DNA of 64,000 bases from Prauserella salsuginis (GCF_024648885.1 NZ_JANBBF010000010.1:186001-250000), one strand, 5' to 3'. Shown: positions 15,658 to 24,225, counted from the first letter of the stretch. The notes: generated by a model from the sequence alone, not told the origin. Numbers and translations are program-made.

Positions 15658-16919
15658 GCGCGGCAGTTCCCAACCTCGTTTTTCTGCTGGACACCCCAAA
15701 TGTCTGGCGTGGTCGGGCACTGGCGGGCACCCCGGCCCGCGTTCTGGCCCTCGCCGAACACAGTCACCAAGCGGGCGCCGCTGTCACGGTGGTGCTGTGT
15801 GACCGCGGCGCGGAGTACGGCACGGAGAAAGAGTGGCCATGCGACGTGGCGCTGGTCCATCCGAGCGACTTCTACGCTCCCGCAACCCTCGCGAGGATTC
15901 TCGGAACGGATGCGGCGGATTTTCTTGTCCTGTGCGAAGCAGAAGCGCTCGTGGCCATGGGACGTGAGTTAGCCGGACTGCTGGATGCGCACCTGGTTTA
16001 CGACATGCACGACGACGATGCTGCCGTCGCTGCCAGCGTCGGCGAGCCGCGGGAGGCCGTGCAGACCCACGCGACGACACAGCGCGCCGCGCTGCGCACC
16101 GCTGACAACGTGATCGTCTCCACACGCAACGAGCAAGCGATGGCAGCCACGGCAGGGATTCCCGCGCCGCGCACCGCGCTGTTGCCCAACGGCGCGGACC
16201 CGCACCAGCGCCGTTGCCGGGGACCAGAAGTCGACGCCGCGACACTGGTCTTCGTCGGGAACCTCTACTACCAGCCCAACGCGCGAGCGGTCGACGCCAT
16301 TGCCACCACGATCTTGCCCACACTGCGTGCGGGTGACCTCGACGTTCGGATGCGGATCGTCGGCCGCGGACCTGCCTCACTAGCCCGCAGCGGTCAGGGC
16401 ATCGAGTTCACCGGGCGCGTGGACACGATCAACCAAGCACTCAACGGGACAACCATCGCGCTCGCCCCGTTGACCGCCGGCTCGGGCGCGAAAATGAAGG
16501 TCCTCGACTACCTTGCCGCCGGACTACCCGTGCTGGGCACCCGCGAAGCCGTGACCGGGCTGCCGACCGAGCATCCCGGCGTGATCGTGGAGGACAACCT
16601 CTACAGGTGGCCCGCACGGATCGCCGCACTTCTGCGCGACCCTGCCGCGCTCGACCAGATCGGGCGCGCGGGCCGCCGCTGCATTGAGCAGGAGCTGTCC
16701 TGGCAGCGCATCGGCGCTGGACTGGTGTGGCACTGCCGGTGGTGGCTTGCCACCTTCCGACCAGGTGCGAAGCCGGCCGTCGACAACCATTGCGCCGGCG
16801 TACCCCGATGGCTCACCGAGCACGCGGACCAGGACGCCCTGGGCGCCCCGGAAACCACCGAACCAGGACAACCGCGTTGGCTGCGCCAGAGCACCGCCGT
16901 CGTACCGGATGGGCGTTGA
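15654..16919 (+). CDS. Glycosyltransferase family 4-like protein
   Basis: The 421-residue GT-B protein has an N-terminal acceptor domain and a C-terminal donor domain: LVFVGNLYYQPNARAVDAI near residue 200, then MRIVGRGPASL. The conserved LAPLTAGSGAKMKVLDYLAA block follows, with the glycine-rich loop and helix that bind the nucleotide sugar. The canonical E-x7-E is partly replaced, as in several GT4 subgroups. It overlaps the epimerase gene upstream and the HprK-like gene downstream. It probably uses the epimerase product. The acceptor is unknown. Confidence 0.82.
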   Translation: MSAAVPNLVFLLDTPNVWRGRALAGTPARVLALAEHSHQAGAAVTVVLCDRGAEYGTEKEWPCDVALVHPSDFYAPATLARILGTDAADFLVLCEAEALVAMGRELAGLLDAHLVYDMHDDDAAVAASVGEPREAVQTHATTQRAALRTADNVIVSTRNEQAMAATAGIPAPRTALLPNGADPHQRRCRGPEVDAATLVFVGNLYYQPNARAVDAIATTILPTLRAGDLDVRMRIVGRGPASLARSGQGIEFTGRVDTINQALNGTTIALAPLTAGSGAKMKVLDYLAAGLPVLGTREAVTGLPTEHPGVIVEDNLYRWPARIAALLRDPAALDQIGRAGRRCIEQELSWQRIGAGLVWHCRWWLATFRPGAKPAVDNHCAGVPRWLTEHADQDALGAPETTEPGQPRWLRQSTAVVPDGR

Positions 16920-17971
16920 TGGATTCGCGATTCCTCGATCTCGGGACCTGCGTCTGCCGCCTGAGCGCGTCCGAGGAAACTCAGGCCGCAATGCGCCACT
17001 ACGTGAGCCCGTTTCTCGTGTCAGCCGGGATCCATGAGCGGCCGCACCTGACGGTCTCGGTTGAGCGTGACGCTGCCACCGTCGCCCAAGTCCGGCAGTC
17101 GCTCGCCGATCTGCCGCCGACCACGGTGCGCACCAGTCACCCGGAGCAGCGCTATCGCATCTGGATCATCGAAGACCGGGAGATTCTGCTTCCCGAGCAC
17201 GCTGCGGACCACGTGATCATCAGAACCCCCGGGATCGTGGCTGTCGCCGCCGAACGCGCGCGCGTCGCAGCCACGATCGGCATCCGAGTCGTGCGTCAAC
17301 TCGTCATGCGTGGCGGTGAAGTACGGGGAGGGCGCTGCGTGCACGCCGCAGCGGTGGACCTTGACGGGCGCGGAGTGCTGATCGCCGGGCACCCCGGTTC
17401 CGGCAAGACCACGGTGCTCACCCATCTGATCGAGGATCACGGCGCGCGTCCCGTATCCAACGATCGCACCGCGCTCATCCCCACTGACACCGGGCGCTGG
17501 CATGCCATCGGCGTGCCGTTAGCCGCTCGTTTCACCCCGGAAGGCATCGGCGGCTCGCCGACCCTGAAGGCTGCGCTGAACCGCTTCGAGCCCAGCCGAG
17601 GACGACACCTCGTGGACGGCAAAATCGAACTCACGCCGTGGGAACTCGCCACCCTGTTCAACCGAACCTCCGAGCTCGAGACCGAGGTCGCCCAGCTCGT
17701 GATCCTCACCCGCTCGGCACAGGTATCGGCCGGGGAACGAGATGGGGACTTCGTACGGCACCACCTCGACTTCGGCACCAAGGACTTCTTCGCCGACGAC
17801 TGGCTCAACCTCCGCTCGCACCTCAGCGGGGCCCTACCCGAACCCCAAAGTGGGGCCCGCGACCTGTGGGAACGTCTGGCCGAGACGGTGCCCGTGCTCC
17901 CGCTGGCCTGGACCGACCCGGCCGAGCTGCCACGCATCGCCGCGATGGCCTACCGGCGAGCCCAGACGTGA
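16919..17971 (+). CDS. HprK-like P-loop kinase
   Basis: The 350-residue protein has an N-terminal beta-rich domain, then VHAAAVDLDGRGVLIAGHPG with the P-loop GHPGSGKTT near residue 160. Next come SNDRTAL (Asp of the HprK catalytic site) and FTPEGIGGSPTLK. This matches the HprK/PckA-like kinases found in actinomycete natural-product and peptide clusters, where they phosphorylate small molecules or peptides rather than HPr. ATG overlaps the GT4 stop (TGATG). The next gene overlaps its own stop (GTGA). The substrate may be the glycoside produced by the island, which is inference. Confidence 0.78.
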   Translation: MDSRFLDLGTCVCRLSASEETQAAMRHYVSPFLVSAGIHERPHLTVSVERDAATVAQVRQSLADLPPTTVRTSHPEQRYRIWIIEDREILLPEHAADHVIIRTPGIVAVAAERARVAATIGIRVVRQLVMRGGEVRGGRCVHAAAVDLDGRGVLIAGHPGSGKTTVLTHLIEDHGARPVSNDRTALIPTDTGRWHAIGVPLAARFTPEGIGGSPTLKAALNRFEPSRGRHLVDGKIELTPWELATLFNRTSELETEVAQLVILTRSAQVSAGERDGDFVRHHLDFGTKDFFADDWLNLRSHLSGALPEPQSGARDLWERLAETVPVLPLAWTDPAELPRIAAMAYRRAQT

Positions 17972-18621
17972 GGGGATGCGTACTAGCCGGCGTGTGGGGT
18001 GCGGGCAAGACCTCCGTCTACCAGCGCACCCTGGGACGGCTCGCCGCTGCGGGCTGCGAATCGCTGATCGCAATGCCACAGGCGGCAACGATCACCACGC
18101 ACACTTACACACCCGGCGCACCGCACGAACACGCTGCCCACATCCTGTCGTGGCTGGATCACCTGACCGCGTTTCTCGAAGAGACCAACCGCCGATTCCA
18201 AGCGAGCACGCTCCCCAAGCACCGCTTCGCGTCCGCGTGGACCCCGACCTGCCTGCTGGAAGGGCTCGGCTTCGATGCCCCGATGTACGGGCTCCCGTTC
18301 AGCCGTGACGCCCTGACAAGCGTTGAGCAGCGCCTCGCCGTACTCGGAGTGCACTTGGTCCTGCTGCGCGTCCCCGATGACCGCATCCGCGCGCAGTGTG
18401 TGGAATCGACCCGGCACTACCGGGGACCGAAGTGGGCGCGCTATCTGGAGGGCTTCGGCGCAACCGATGCCGGGCGAGCCGAACACGTCAGGCAGGTACA
18501 AGCCGAACTGACCCGGTGGGTGCAGACTTCACCCTTGCCGCTCCATGTGCTCGACACGACCACACAAGATTGGGATGTCTACTCCCGCTACGTCGCCGAG
18601 CTGATCGCCGACCAGACATGA
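17968..18621 (+). CDS. P-loop nucleoside/nucleotide kinase-like protein
   Basis: The 217-residue protein begins at a GTG overlapping the previous stop. It has a Walker A motif GVWGAGKTS at residues 8-16. The short length and helical, R-rich C-terminal half fit small P-loop kinases such as thymidylate or nucleoside kinases; HLVLLRVPDDRIRAQCV looks like the strand-helix before a lid region. It is the last gene of the plus-strand operon and overlaps the convergent APH-like gene by 34 bases. The substrate is not identified. Confidence 0.6.
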   Translation: MRGCVLAGVWGAGKTSVYQRTLGRLAAAGCESLIAMPQAATITTHTYTPGAPHEHAAHILSWLDHLTAFLEETNRRFQASTLPKHRFASAWTPTCLLEGLGFDAPMYGLPFSRDALTSVEQRLAVLGVHLVLLRVPDDRIRAQCVESTRHYRGPKWARYLEGFGATDAGRAEHVRQVQAELTRWVQTSPLPLHVLDTTTQDWDVYSRYVAELIADQT

Positions 18622-19571
18622 TCGGCCCCATCCGACCGAACCCACGCGCGCAGTCGCCGCAGATAGTCCTCGCGCATCGCATGATCAGCGACCTGCGTCC
18701 AATACTTGACCCCGGTCAACAGTTCCAGGCCGGTTGCCACAGCCATTCGCTCAGACCAGCATGCAGGCCACGGACCGGCTGCCCGGTAGCCGTCCGCGAA
18801 CGCTTCGGCCCAGCTCTGCTGATCAGGAAACATCCACATTGCGGGCTTGACGAAATCCATCGCCGGATCGACCCACCGCACGTGCTCCAAGTCCAACAGG
18901 ACGCGAAAGAGGCCCTCGTCATCGAGGAGAATGTTGGGCAGATACACATCCAGGTGCGCAACCGCTGGCCGCGCGACCGGCGACACCTCCTCGGCCAAGC
19001 TGTCCAACAAGTCCAACCCAGTCTTGACCAGCGCGGCGGGAAAATCTTCGACGAAGCGATAGGCGTCCCGCAGTGCCTCCACGCGGCTCGTGACGACGGT
19101 GTTCCAGGTCGCCGAGACCGTGCCCAAGCCGCTCGCAGCATCGCCAAATCCCTCGACAGGGACTTGGTGCAGCGCCGCCAATGCCGTGCCCGTAGCACGC
19201 ATGACCTCCAGCACCGCCGCAGGTTCCAACGTGGGCAAAGCTTCCTCGGCGTCCACGCCCGGCACGTATTCGAACACGGCCAACGGTCGATCAGCCACGG
19301 ACGCGCAGGACTCGGTGAACGCCAATACAGGTGGGACCGCGATACCGTGCTGCCACACGCGGCGGTGCTCGGCCAGCCGCTCCAGACCAGCCGTTCCGGC
19401 CGGTCCCAGGAACACCTTGCCGACCAACCAGCCGCGCGACGACTCCAGTACCCACGAGGCGTGGCTCCGACCTCGCCGCAGCGGTCGGACTACCTCGACC
19501 GGAGCCGCGTCGGGCACCAGCTCCGCCACACCCGCCGCAACATCCTCAGCGGTAATCTTTGAGGTCGTCAC
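18588..19571 (-). CDS. Aminoglycoside phosphotransferase (APH)-like kinase
   Basis: The 327-residue protein (GTG at 19571) has the eukaryotic-like kinase fold of the APH/choline kinase family. GWLVGKVFL carries the ATP-binding lysine. HLDVYLPNIL is the catalytic loop (H-x-D-x4-N). DLEHVRWVDP is the metal-binding Asp region. It is in reverse orientation between two plus-strand transcripts, and its start is 42 bases from the divergent NUDIX gene. Family members phosphorylate aminoglycosides, sugars, homoserine or other small molecules. Within this island it could phosphorylate a sugar or provide self-protection. Drug resistance should not be assumed. Confidence 0.8.
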   Translation of the reverse strand: MTTSKITAEDVAAGVAELVPDAAPVEVVRPLRRGRSHASWVLESSRGWLVGKVFLGPAGTAGLERLAEHRRVWQHGIAVPPVLAFTESCASVADRPLAVFEYVPGVDAEEALPTLEPAAVLEVMRATGTALAALHQVPVEGFGDAASGLGTVSATWNTVVTSRVEALRDAYRFVEDFPAALVKTGLDLLDSLAEEVSPVARPAVAHLDVYLPNILLDDEGLFRVLLDLEHVRWVDPAMDFVKPAMWMFPDQQSWAEAFADGYRAAGPWPACWSERMAVATGLELLTGVKYWTQVADHAMREDYLRRLRAWVRSDGADHVWSAISSAT

Positions 19572-19613
19572 AAGCCGTAACTCTAAAGACACCGACCGAC
19601 ACGAAGGGCACCC

Positions 19614-20045
19614 ATGAGCGCCGCCGCCACTGAGATCATCGCCCGTGCTGTCATCCGCCGCGACGATCAGCTGCTCGTCGCGCGCCAACGCACCAAGTCC
19701 TGGTCATTCCTGCCGGGCGGCCACGTCGAACCGGGCGAACGAGTGGAAGCTGCCTTGGTCCGCGAACTGAGCGAGGAACTCGGTACCGAAGCCAGGATCG
19801 CAGGCTTCGTCGGCGCGGTCGAGCACGGCTACATCGAGGACGGGACCACTCACCACGAGATCAACCTCGTCTTCGACGTCGCCATCACCGACACCGACCC
19901 GATCAGCCAGGAAGACCACCTTGAGTTCCACTGGCTGCCTCTCGATCAACTCGCCGAGACCGACGTACGACCCGGCGCCCTCAAGGCTGCCCTCGTCACG
20001 GCAGGAGACGATCGCACGCCGTTCTGGCACGGTTGGAACGGCTAA
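19614..20045 (+). CDS. NUDIX hydrolase
   Basis: The 143-residue protein has a complete NUDIX box: GGHVEPGERVEAALVRELSE followed by ELG. All catalytic glutamates are present, preceded by SWSFLPGG. It hydrolyses nucleoside diphosphates linked to another moiety. A conserved N-terminal RAVIRRDDQLLVARQR strand pair fits the ADP-ribose/MutT-like group. GAAGGGCACCC precedes the ATG. It starts a second plus-strand group (19614-21373) divergent from the APH-like gene. It may recycle activated sugars or nucleotides used by the island. Confidence 0.85.
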   Translation: MSAAATEIIARAVIRRDDQLLVARQRTKSWSFLPGGHVEPGERVEAALVRELSEELGTEARIAGFVGAVEHGYIEDGTTHHEINLVFDVAITDTDPISQEDHLEFHWLPLDQLAETDVRPGALKAALVTAGDDRTPFWHGWNG

Positions 20046-20097
20046 GTGGGCTGCTGACACGTTCGACAACCTCGTCGTCAGAGACGGCGCCACGGCA

Positions 20098-20196
20098 ATG
20101 CGCATTCGCGGGCCGATCGTGCAGCGTCTGCACGACCTTCCGGCCGGACACACCGTGACCATGACGGCACACCAACCACCTGGCAGGGACGCATGA
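20098..20196 (+). CDS. Possible very short protein, uncertain
   Basis: A protein-like frame fills the gap between the NUDIX stop and the next ATG, ending in an ATGA overlap with the following gene. Only a 32-codon ORF (MRIRGPIVQRLHDLPAGHTV) has a proper start at 20098. The open frame extends upstream without a start codon into the NUDIX gene. It may be the tail of a degraded gene. Confidence 0.25.
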   Translation: MRIRGPIVQRLHDLPAGHTVTMTAHQPPGRDA

Positions 20197-20711
20197 ACCA
20201 ACCATCACCGATACCGGATTCGGAAGACGGCGATCGCCTCGTTCATGCCGAACTCGCGGTGTTCGCCGATGACTGGACCATCACCGTCCGGGACGCGGCC
20301 GCGCCCTTCGATGCCACGGCGCGTCCCTGGATTCAGGCGCTGCTCCGGGACTTCGTGGCCGCGCAGGACGGCGCCATCGGCATCACCACGGCCCGGCCGG
20401 TGCGCGTGCCACTGACGATCGGGGTCCGCAGCCACGAACCCGCCGGCGACGACCTCGAACGCTGGGACCACGTCGTCGAGACGGGCCTGCACACGCCTAC
20501 GGGGCGACTGATCACGTCACCGTTCCCGCGTCGACCAACGATCCGACGACCGTCACCGTCCCACTACGCCGCCCGCGTCCACCACGCAGGACTCGGCACC
20601 GTGTCTCCCGACGGGCTCGATGGCGACGACCGCTACTACCTGGTCCTCTGGCCCGATATCCCGCGGTCGCCCCGCGTCCTCAAGCGCTATCCCCACTCCA
20701 TCGGCGGATAA
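20193..20711 (+). CDS. Hypothetical protein
   Basis: The 172-residue cytosolic protein is of no recognised family. It has a beta-rich first half (LVHAELAVFADDWTITVRDA) and a Pro/Arg-rich middle (FPRRPTIRRPSPSHY). It ends in YYLVLWPDIPRSP. The ATG lies behind GCAGGGACGC and overlaps the stop of the short upstream frame. It lies between an intact NUDIX gene and a P-loop kinase gene on the same strand. No function is assigned. Confidence 0.55.
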   Translation: MNQPSPIPDSEDGDRLVHAELAVFADDWTITVRDAAAPFDATARPWIQALLRDFVAAQDGAIGITTARPVRVPLTIGVRSHEPAGDDLERWDHVVETGLHTPTGRLITSPFPRRPTIRRPSPSHYAARVHHAGLGTVSPDGLDGDDRYYLVLWPDIPRSPRVLKRYPHSIGG

Positions 20712-20854
20712 TCAGGCTGCCCGTCAAAGCCGCGCCGTCGAAACGCGTCAGCGTTCGATCTCGGATGCCCTTGTGCCAGCGGCTGTCGCACGCTGCCGTG
20801 CTCCCACCGAAGTCGCAGTAGCCGCCAGCGTCCTTTATTGCCCGGAGAGTTCCA

Positions 20855-21373
20855 ATGGTGGAGAAAGTCGCTATCTGTGGCTGCGGCGGGTCAGGTAAGT
20901 CCGCCCTCGCGCGTGAACTCGGCCGCCGTCTTGATCTTCCCGTGACCCATCTCGACATGGTCTATTACGATGACGAGTGGAACTCGCTGGGTCAGGACGA
21001 ATTCGCTGCCATTCAACGACAGCTGGTTACCCAGGGGCAGTGGGTTTTGGACGGCAATTATGCCTCAACGATGCCTGTCCGCTTAGCGGCGGCCGATGTT
21101 GTGATCTTCCTGGACCTCCATCCGTTGGTGTGCTTGTGGGGCATCCTTCAACGCCGCTGGCAGCACCGTGGCTCTGACGACCTGTCGCGCCACCTGCGTG
21201 GCGACCTGAACTGGGGATTCGTGAAGTACATCCTCGGCTACCGCAAGACAATGCGCTCGAAGGTCCGAGCGCTGCTTGACGAACACGCCACGGGTACCGT
21301 CGTCACCCTTACCAGTCGTCGCGCAGCTCGCCGCTATGTCAGCACGCTCTCCACGGAACGGCGCCGGTCATGA
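20855..21373 (+). CDS. Adenylate-kinase-like P-loop ATPase (FlaR/topology-modulation-like)
   Basis: The 172-residue protein begins with a Walker A motif CGCGGSGKSALARELG at residues 8-23. LPVTHLDMVYYDDEW follows, a conserved block of small AAA-like kinases once called FlaR or topology modulation proteins. WVLDGNYASTMPVRL and VVIFLDLH (Walker B-like) come next, then an arginine-rich lid (RHLRGDLNWGF). GGAG precedes the ATG. These proteins are related to adenylate and shikimate kinases, but their substrates are mostly unknown. It is the last plus-strand gene of the island. Confidence 0.78.
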   Translation: MVEKVAICGCGGSGKSALARELGRRLDLPVTHLDMVYYDDEWNSLGQDEFAAIQRQLVTQGQWVLDGNYASTMPVRLAAADVVIFLDLHPLVCLWGILQRRWQHRGSDDLSRHLRGDLNWGFVKYILGYRKTMRSKVRALLDEHATGTVVTLTSRRAARRYVSTLSTERRRS

Positions 21374-21440
21374 CCACACCCGCTGCGTTCGCTTCTGCGG
21401 GAGCATCCACGTCATCGAGCGCGTCGCGACCGGGATAAAC

Positions 21441-21917
21441 CTAGCTCGACACCGAAGCTGTCTCCGATTGCCAGGCGACGTTGAGCGGACGTTTGCCGCT
21501 GTCGAGGAACTCGATCAGGGCTTCGGCGACGGCCGATGCCGGGATCTCGCAGTTCGGTGGGAACTCGTCGGTCTCGTACAGAACCGGACGTTCGGGGCCG
21601 TCGCCGTGGCTGTAGAGGTGAACGGGTTCGGAGCCGTGCCCGTCGTTGCCCCGGTAGGAGAGCGCTCCTCGGTCGCCGTGGATGCCGGCGATGACTGAAT
21701 GATCCGGCACCGTGAGGTACCCGCTCGGGGCGTCGTCATCGGGGATGGCTGTGTCGACACGGGGGCGTGCGGTGTGGGTCAGGATCGCGTCGCTGACGGT
21801 CTTCTCGGCGAGTGTCGCCATGAAGGCGCGGACGTCGTCAGGGGTTGCGAGGTCGTCGACCTTCTCGACCGGCGGTTGGCCGGGCTGGTGGACCCAGTAC
21901 TGCGCTTGGAGCGTCAC
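21441..21917 (-). CDS. Imm1-like immunity protein
   Basis: The 158-residue acidic protein starts at a GTG at 21917 that overlaps the toxin stop by four bases (GTGA). It carries features of Imm1-family immunity proteins. HSVIAGIHGDRGALSYRG is followed by PVLYETDEFPPNCEIPASAV. A C-terminal ALIEFLDSGKRPLNVAWQ helix ends in the P-x3-W element. Imm1 proteins are frequent partners of deaminase toxins, and this one directly follows a DddA-like deaminase gene. It most likely binds the deaminase domain in the cytosol and blocks it. The family call rests on motif resemblance and context. Confidence 0.8.
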   Translation of the reverse strand: MTLQAQYWVHQPGQPPVEKVDDLATPDDVRAFMATLAEKTVSDAILTHTARPRVDTAIPDDDAPSGYLTVPDHSVIAGIHGDRGALSYRGNDGHGSEPVHLYSHGDGPERPVLYETDEFPPNCEIPASAVAEALIEFLDSGKRPLNVAWQSETASVSS

Positions 21918-22657
21918 GACGCGGGTTTCCCTTCGTATCGGTACGGGCTCCCGGCGGGGCCGTGGACGATGAGTGTGGCATTGGGCGGCAGGAAGTGCTT
22001 CAGGAACCGGTGGCAGCTGACGTTGGTCACCGGGTCGATGCCACACGGGTCCTTGCCGATCACGATCGTGCGTGTTTCGCCTGCGCGCATGGTGGCGGCT
22101 TCTTTGATCTCGATGTGGCGTGCGATGTCGGGCACGAACCCTCCGCGGGCGAGGCCGAGGGCGGTGGCTCGTTCCACGGCCGCGGTGTAGGCGGGGTCGG
22201 TCTGGCCCGACTCCAGCCGTGCCCCACTGGACAGCCCGACATCTTCGCCGTGTCTGGTCAGCCGCCAACCTCGCAGCGGCTTTCCATAGGGCCAGGGGTT
22301 CTCCAGCTTGGCCCGATACGTCGACACGCGCGAGGTGACATCACCGGCTCGCACCGGTGGCGAGGCGTAGGTGCCGGGAGACGACCGCTCTGCCTGCTCA
22401 CCGTGCTCGGAGAGCCACTCGGCGGCGTGTGCGGAAGCCGACCCGAGTAGCTTCTCCACTCGCTCAAGGCTGCGCGCAACGGTCTGCAGGGCCGTGCGTG
22501 CGGTGATCAGGTCGTGGTTCGCTGTTCCCCTTGTGAGCTCGGCGAAGGCGGGTGCCACCGTGTCCGAGATGTGCGCGCGGGTCTTCTTGACCGTGCCCGT
22601 CGGCAAGCGATCGAGCGCGCCGTGCAAGCGCGCGATCACGTCGCTCAAGCTCGCCAC
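21914..22657 (-). CDS. DddA-like (SCP1.201-type) cytidine deaminase toxin
   Basis: The 247-residue protein (GTG at 22657) has two parts. Residues 1-95 are helical with a leucine-rich pattern (VIARLHGALDRLPTG) typical of export-associated N-domains. Residues 115-247 form the deaminase: ARHIEIKEAATMR carries the zinc ligand H181 and catalytic glutamate E183. DPCGIDPVTNVSCHRFL carries cysteines C205 and C215. LPPNATLIVHGPAGS follows, as in DddA-like enzymes. Zinc-dependent deamination of cytosine in DNA is the known activity of this family. The cysteine spacing here (C-x9-C) is wider than the C-x2-C of DddA. The immunity gene overlaps the 3' end. Confidence 0.82.
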   Translation of the reverse strand: MASLSDVIARLHGALDRLPTGTVKKTRAHISDTVAPAFAELTRGTANHDLITARTALQTVARSLERVEKLLGSASAHAAEWLSEHGEQAERSSPGTYASPPVRAGDVTSRVSTYRAKLENPWPYGKPLRGWRLTRHGEDVGLSSGARLESGQTDPAYTAAVERATALGLARGGFVPDIARHIEIKEAATMRAGETRTIVIGKDPCGIDPVTNVSCHRFLKHFLPPNATLIVHGPAGSPYRYEGKPAS

Positions 22658-22663
22658 GGCGAC

Positions 22664-22915
22664 CTAAATCCCTCGAACATACGATTCGATCGCCAGACGG
22701 ACCTCTTCCAGTCCAGCGGTGGCTGTCTGGAGCTCATCCAGTGCAGCACGTACGGCGGAAGGTGCGGTTTCTGCCGCGGGATGGTTGCTCCCGCGCCACA
22801 CCTCGACCATGTCGGCTAACGCGGCCTCCATGCTCTCCCGCATCGCGCTGGCCTCGCCTGTGGGCAACTGCTCAGCGAGCTCGGTCAATCCGAATCGCAA
22901 CTCGGCAAATGACAT
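22664..22915 (-). CDS. Small helical partner of the deaminase toxin
   Basis: The 83-residue acidic, all-helical protein (MSFAELRFGLTELAEQLPTG and on) ends in LEEVRLAIESYVRGI. It ends 6 bases before the toxin start, so the three genes form one operon. Its size and helical pattern resemble the small WXG-like or adaptor proteins that accompany secreted actinomycete toxins. It may act in export or as a chaperone. This is inferred from position. Confidence 0.6.
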   Translation of the reverse strand: MSFAELRFGLTELAEQLPTGEASAMRESMEAALADMVEVWRGSNHPAAETAPSAVRAALDELQTATAGLEEVRLAIESYVRGI

Positions 22916-22997
22916 GCCCTCAGCCTGTACGACACCACCGACATTCCCTTGCCCGTGGCGACTCGGACGATGAGGCGGCCGCTACGGGCAGCTGTAG

Positions 22998-23357
22998 TCA
23001 GCCCGTCGTCACGAGTCCTGTATCGGCGAAGTCGAACTCACCGTCTTCCGCTCCGGAGAGGAAAGCTGACCATTCCTCGTCGTCGAAGCGCAGCTCGACA
23101 TCTCCGGCCGAAGAGGTGACCACGGTGTCGGCGCCGTGACGTGCGATCGCGGTAACGCCGTTGGTCGATTGCCGGCCGTTGCGTGCGTCGCGGACGAAGG
23201 CCGCCCACGCGGGGTGGGTGAAGGCAATGGTGCCCGCGTCGGGGTGTTTGCTGTGGCGCAGGTACACGGCGGCGCCGGTGGGGGCGAGTTCGACGCAGTT
23301 CTCGCCGTTGCTGCTGTAGCTGGAGGTTCGCCAGACGAGGCGGTCGGTGGGGGGCAT
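22998..23357 (-). CDS. DUF397 protein
   Basis: The 119-residue protein has the DUF397 signature: WRTSSYSSNGENCVELA near the N-terminus, VYLRHSKHPDAGTIAFTHPA, and a second acidic copy toward the C-terminus (VELRFDDEEWSAFLSGA). DUF397 proteins are almost always encoded with a DUF5753 XRE regulator, as here (gap of 4 bases). They are thought to act with it in an antitoxin-like or differentiation-control pair (BldB/AbaA-like logic). The two-unit length is a little longer than the usual 60-80 residues. Confidence 0.88.
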   Translation of the reverse strand: MPPTDRLVWRTSSYSSNGENCVELAPTGAAVYLRHSKHPDAGTIAFTHPAWAAFVRDARNGRQSTNGVTAIARHGADTVVTSSAGDVELRFDDEEWSAFLSGAEDGEFDFADTGLVTTG

Positions 23358-23361
23358 GTCG

Positions 23362-24225
23362 CTACTCCGTCTTCGTCGTCAACGCCCGCATGCGTTCGGT
23401 GATCAGGTCGGCCGATTCGCTGGTGGACAACGCAGCCGAACACAGGCGTTCTGCTGACAGAGTGTACGCGCTGACCTGATCTTGATCCTGGACATAGATG
23501 GCCCCGGTGGGGTACTCGACGTAGCCGATGCTCTGGGCGTCCTCGAAGTCCAGGAGCAGGTAGTCGCCGTCGAGGCCGTCGTGTACCGCGACGCTGACGG
23601 GCATGACGTGGATGTCGACGTTGTCGCGTTGTCCCAGGTCGAGCAGGCGCTGCAGCTGGGCGGACATGATCTGCGGCCCGCCGACGGCACGGTCCAGGAC
23701 GTACTCCTCGATAACGGCTCGGAAGTGGAGAGGGTTGTCGTCGTCGGCCACTCGCTGCCGGGCCATCCGGGCGCGCACGACTTGAGGGGCTTCCATCGGG
23801 GGCACGCGGAGGTTGTCGACCAGTAGCGCCGAGGCATAGCCGGGCGTCTGCAGTTGACCGGGTACCAGCAGCGATTCGTATGCGAACTGAGCGCTGGCGA
23901 TGCCCTCCAAGCCGACGAAGATCTTGAACCAGTTCGGCAGCACGTCGCTGAACGGTGCCCACCACGTTCCCTGGTCTGCGCGGGCGGCAAGGGACGTCAT
24001 GCGGTCGACATGCTCGGTGTCAGCGTTGTAGGCACGGAGCAGGGCGTTGACCTCGTCGGGCTTCTGCTGGGTCTTGCCGATCTCCAGGTAGTTGATCTTC
24101 GCCTGGCTGCAGTCGAGCACCTTGCCGGCGTCGCTCTGCTTGAGGCCGGCTCGCTCGCGTGTCGCGCGCAGGTCGTGCCCGATGAGGAAGCGCAGTGCCG
24201 ATGGGTCCGAGCGGTGGTCGACCAC
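23362..24225 (-). CDS. XRE-family regulator with DUF5753 domain
   Basis: The 287-residue protein starts at a GTG at 24225 behind GGGAGGACTTCA. Residues 10-70 are a helix-turn-helix (LRATRERAGLKQSDAGKVL, then AKINYLEIGKTQ). Residues 95-280 are the DUF5753 sensor domain (LVPGQLQTPGYASALL, then YLLLDFEDAQSIGYVEYP). Such regulators work with DUF397 partners in actinomycete development and secondary metabolism. The region upstream holds a perfect inverted repeat that may be its operator. It is co-transcribed with the DUF397 gene. Confidence 0.9.
   Translation of the reverse strand: MVDHRSDPSALRFLIGHDLRATRERAGLKQSDAGKVLDCSQAKINYLEIGKTQQKPDEVNALLRAYNADTEHVDRMTSLAARADQGTWWAPFSDVLPNWFKIFVGLEGIASAQFAYESLLVPGQLQTPGYASALLVDNLRVPPMEAPQVVRARMARQRVADDDNPLHFRAVIEEYVLDRAVGGPQIMSAQLQRLLDLGQRDNVDIHVMPVSVAVHDGLDGDYLLLDFEDAQSIGYVEYPTGAIYVQDQDQVSAYTLSAERLCSAALSTSESADLITERMRALTTKTE

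Noticed and set aside
18588-19571. Aminoglycoside resistance gene
   Set aside because: The kinase fold is clear, but the APH family is broad and nothing ties this member to drug resistance.
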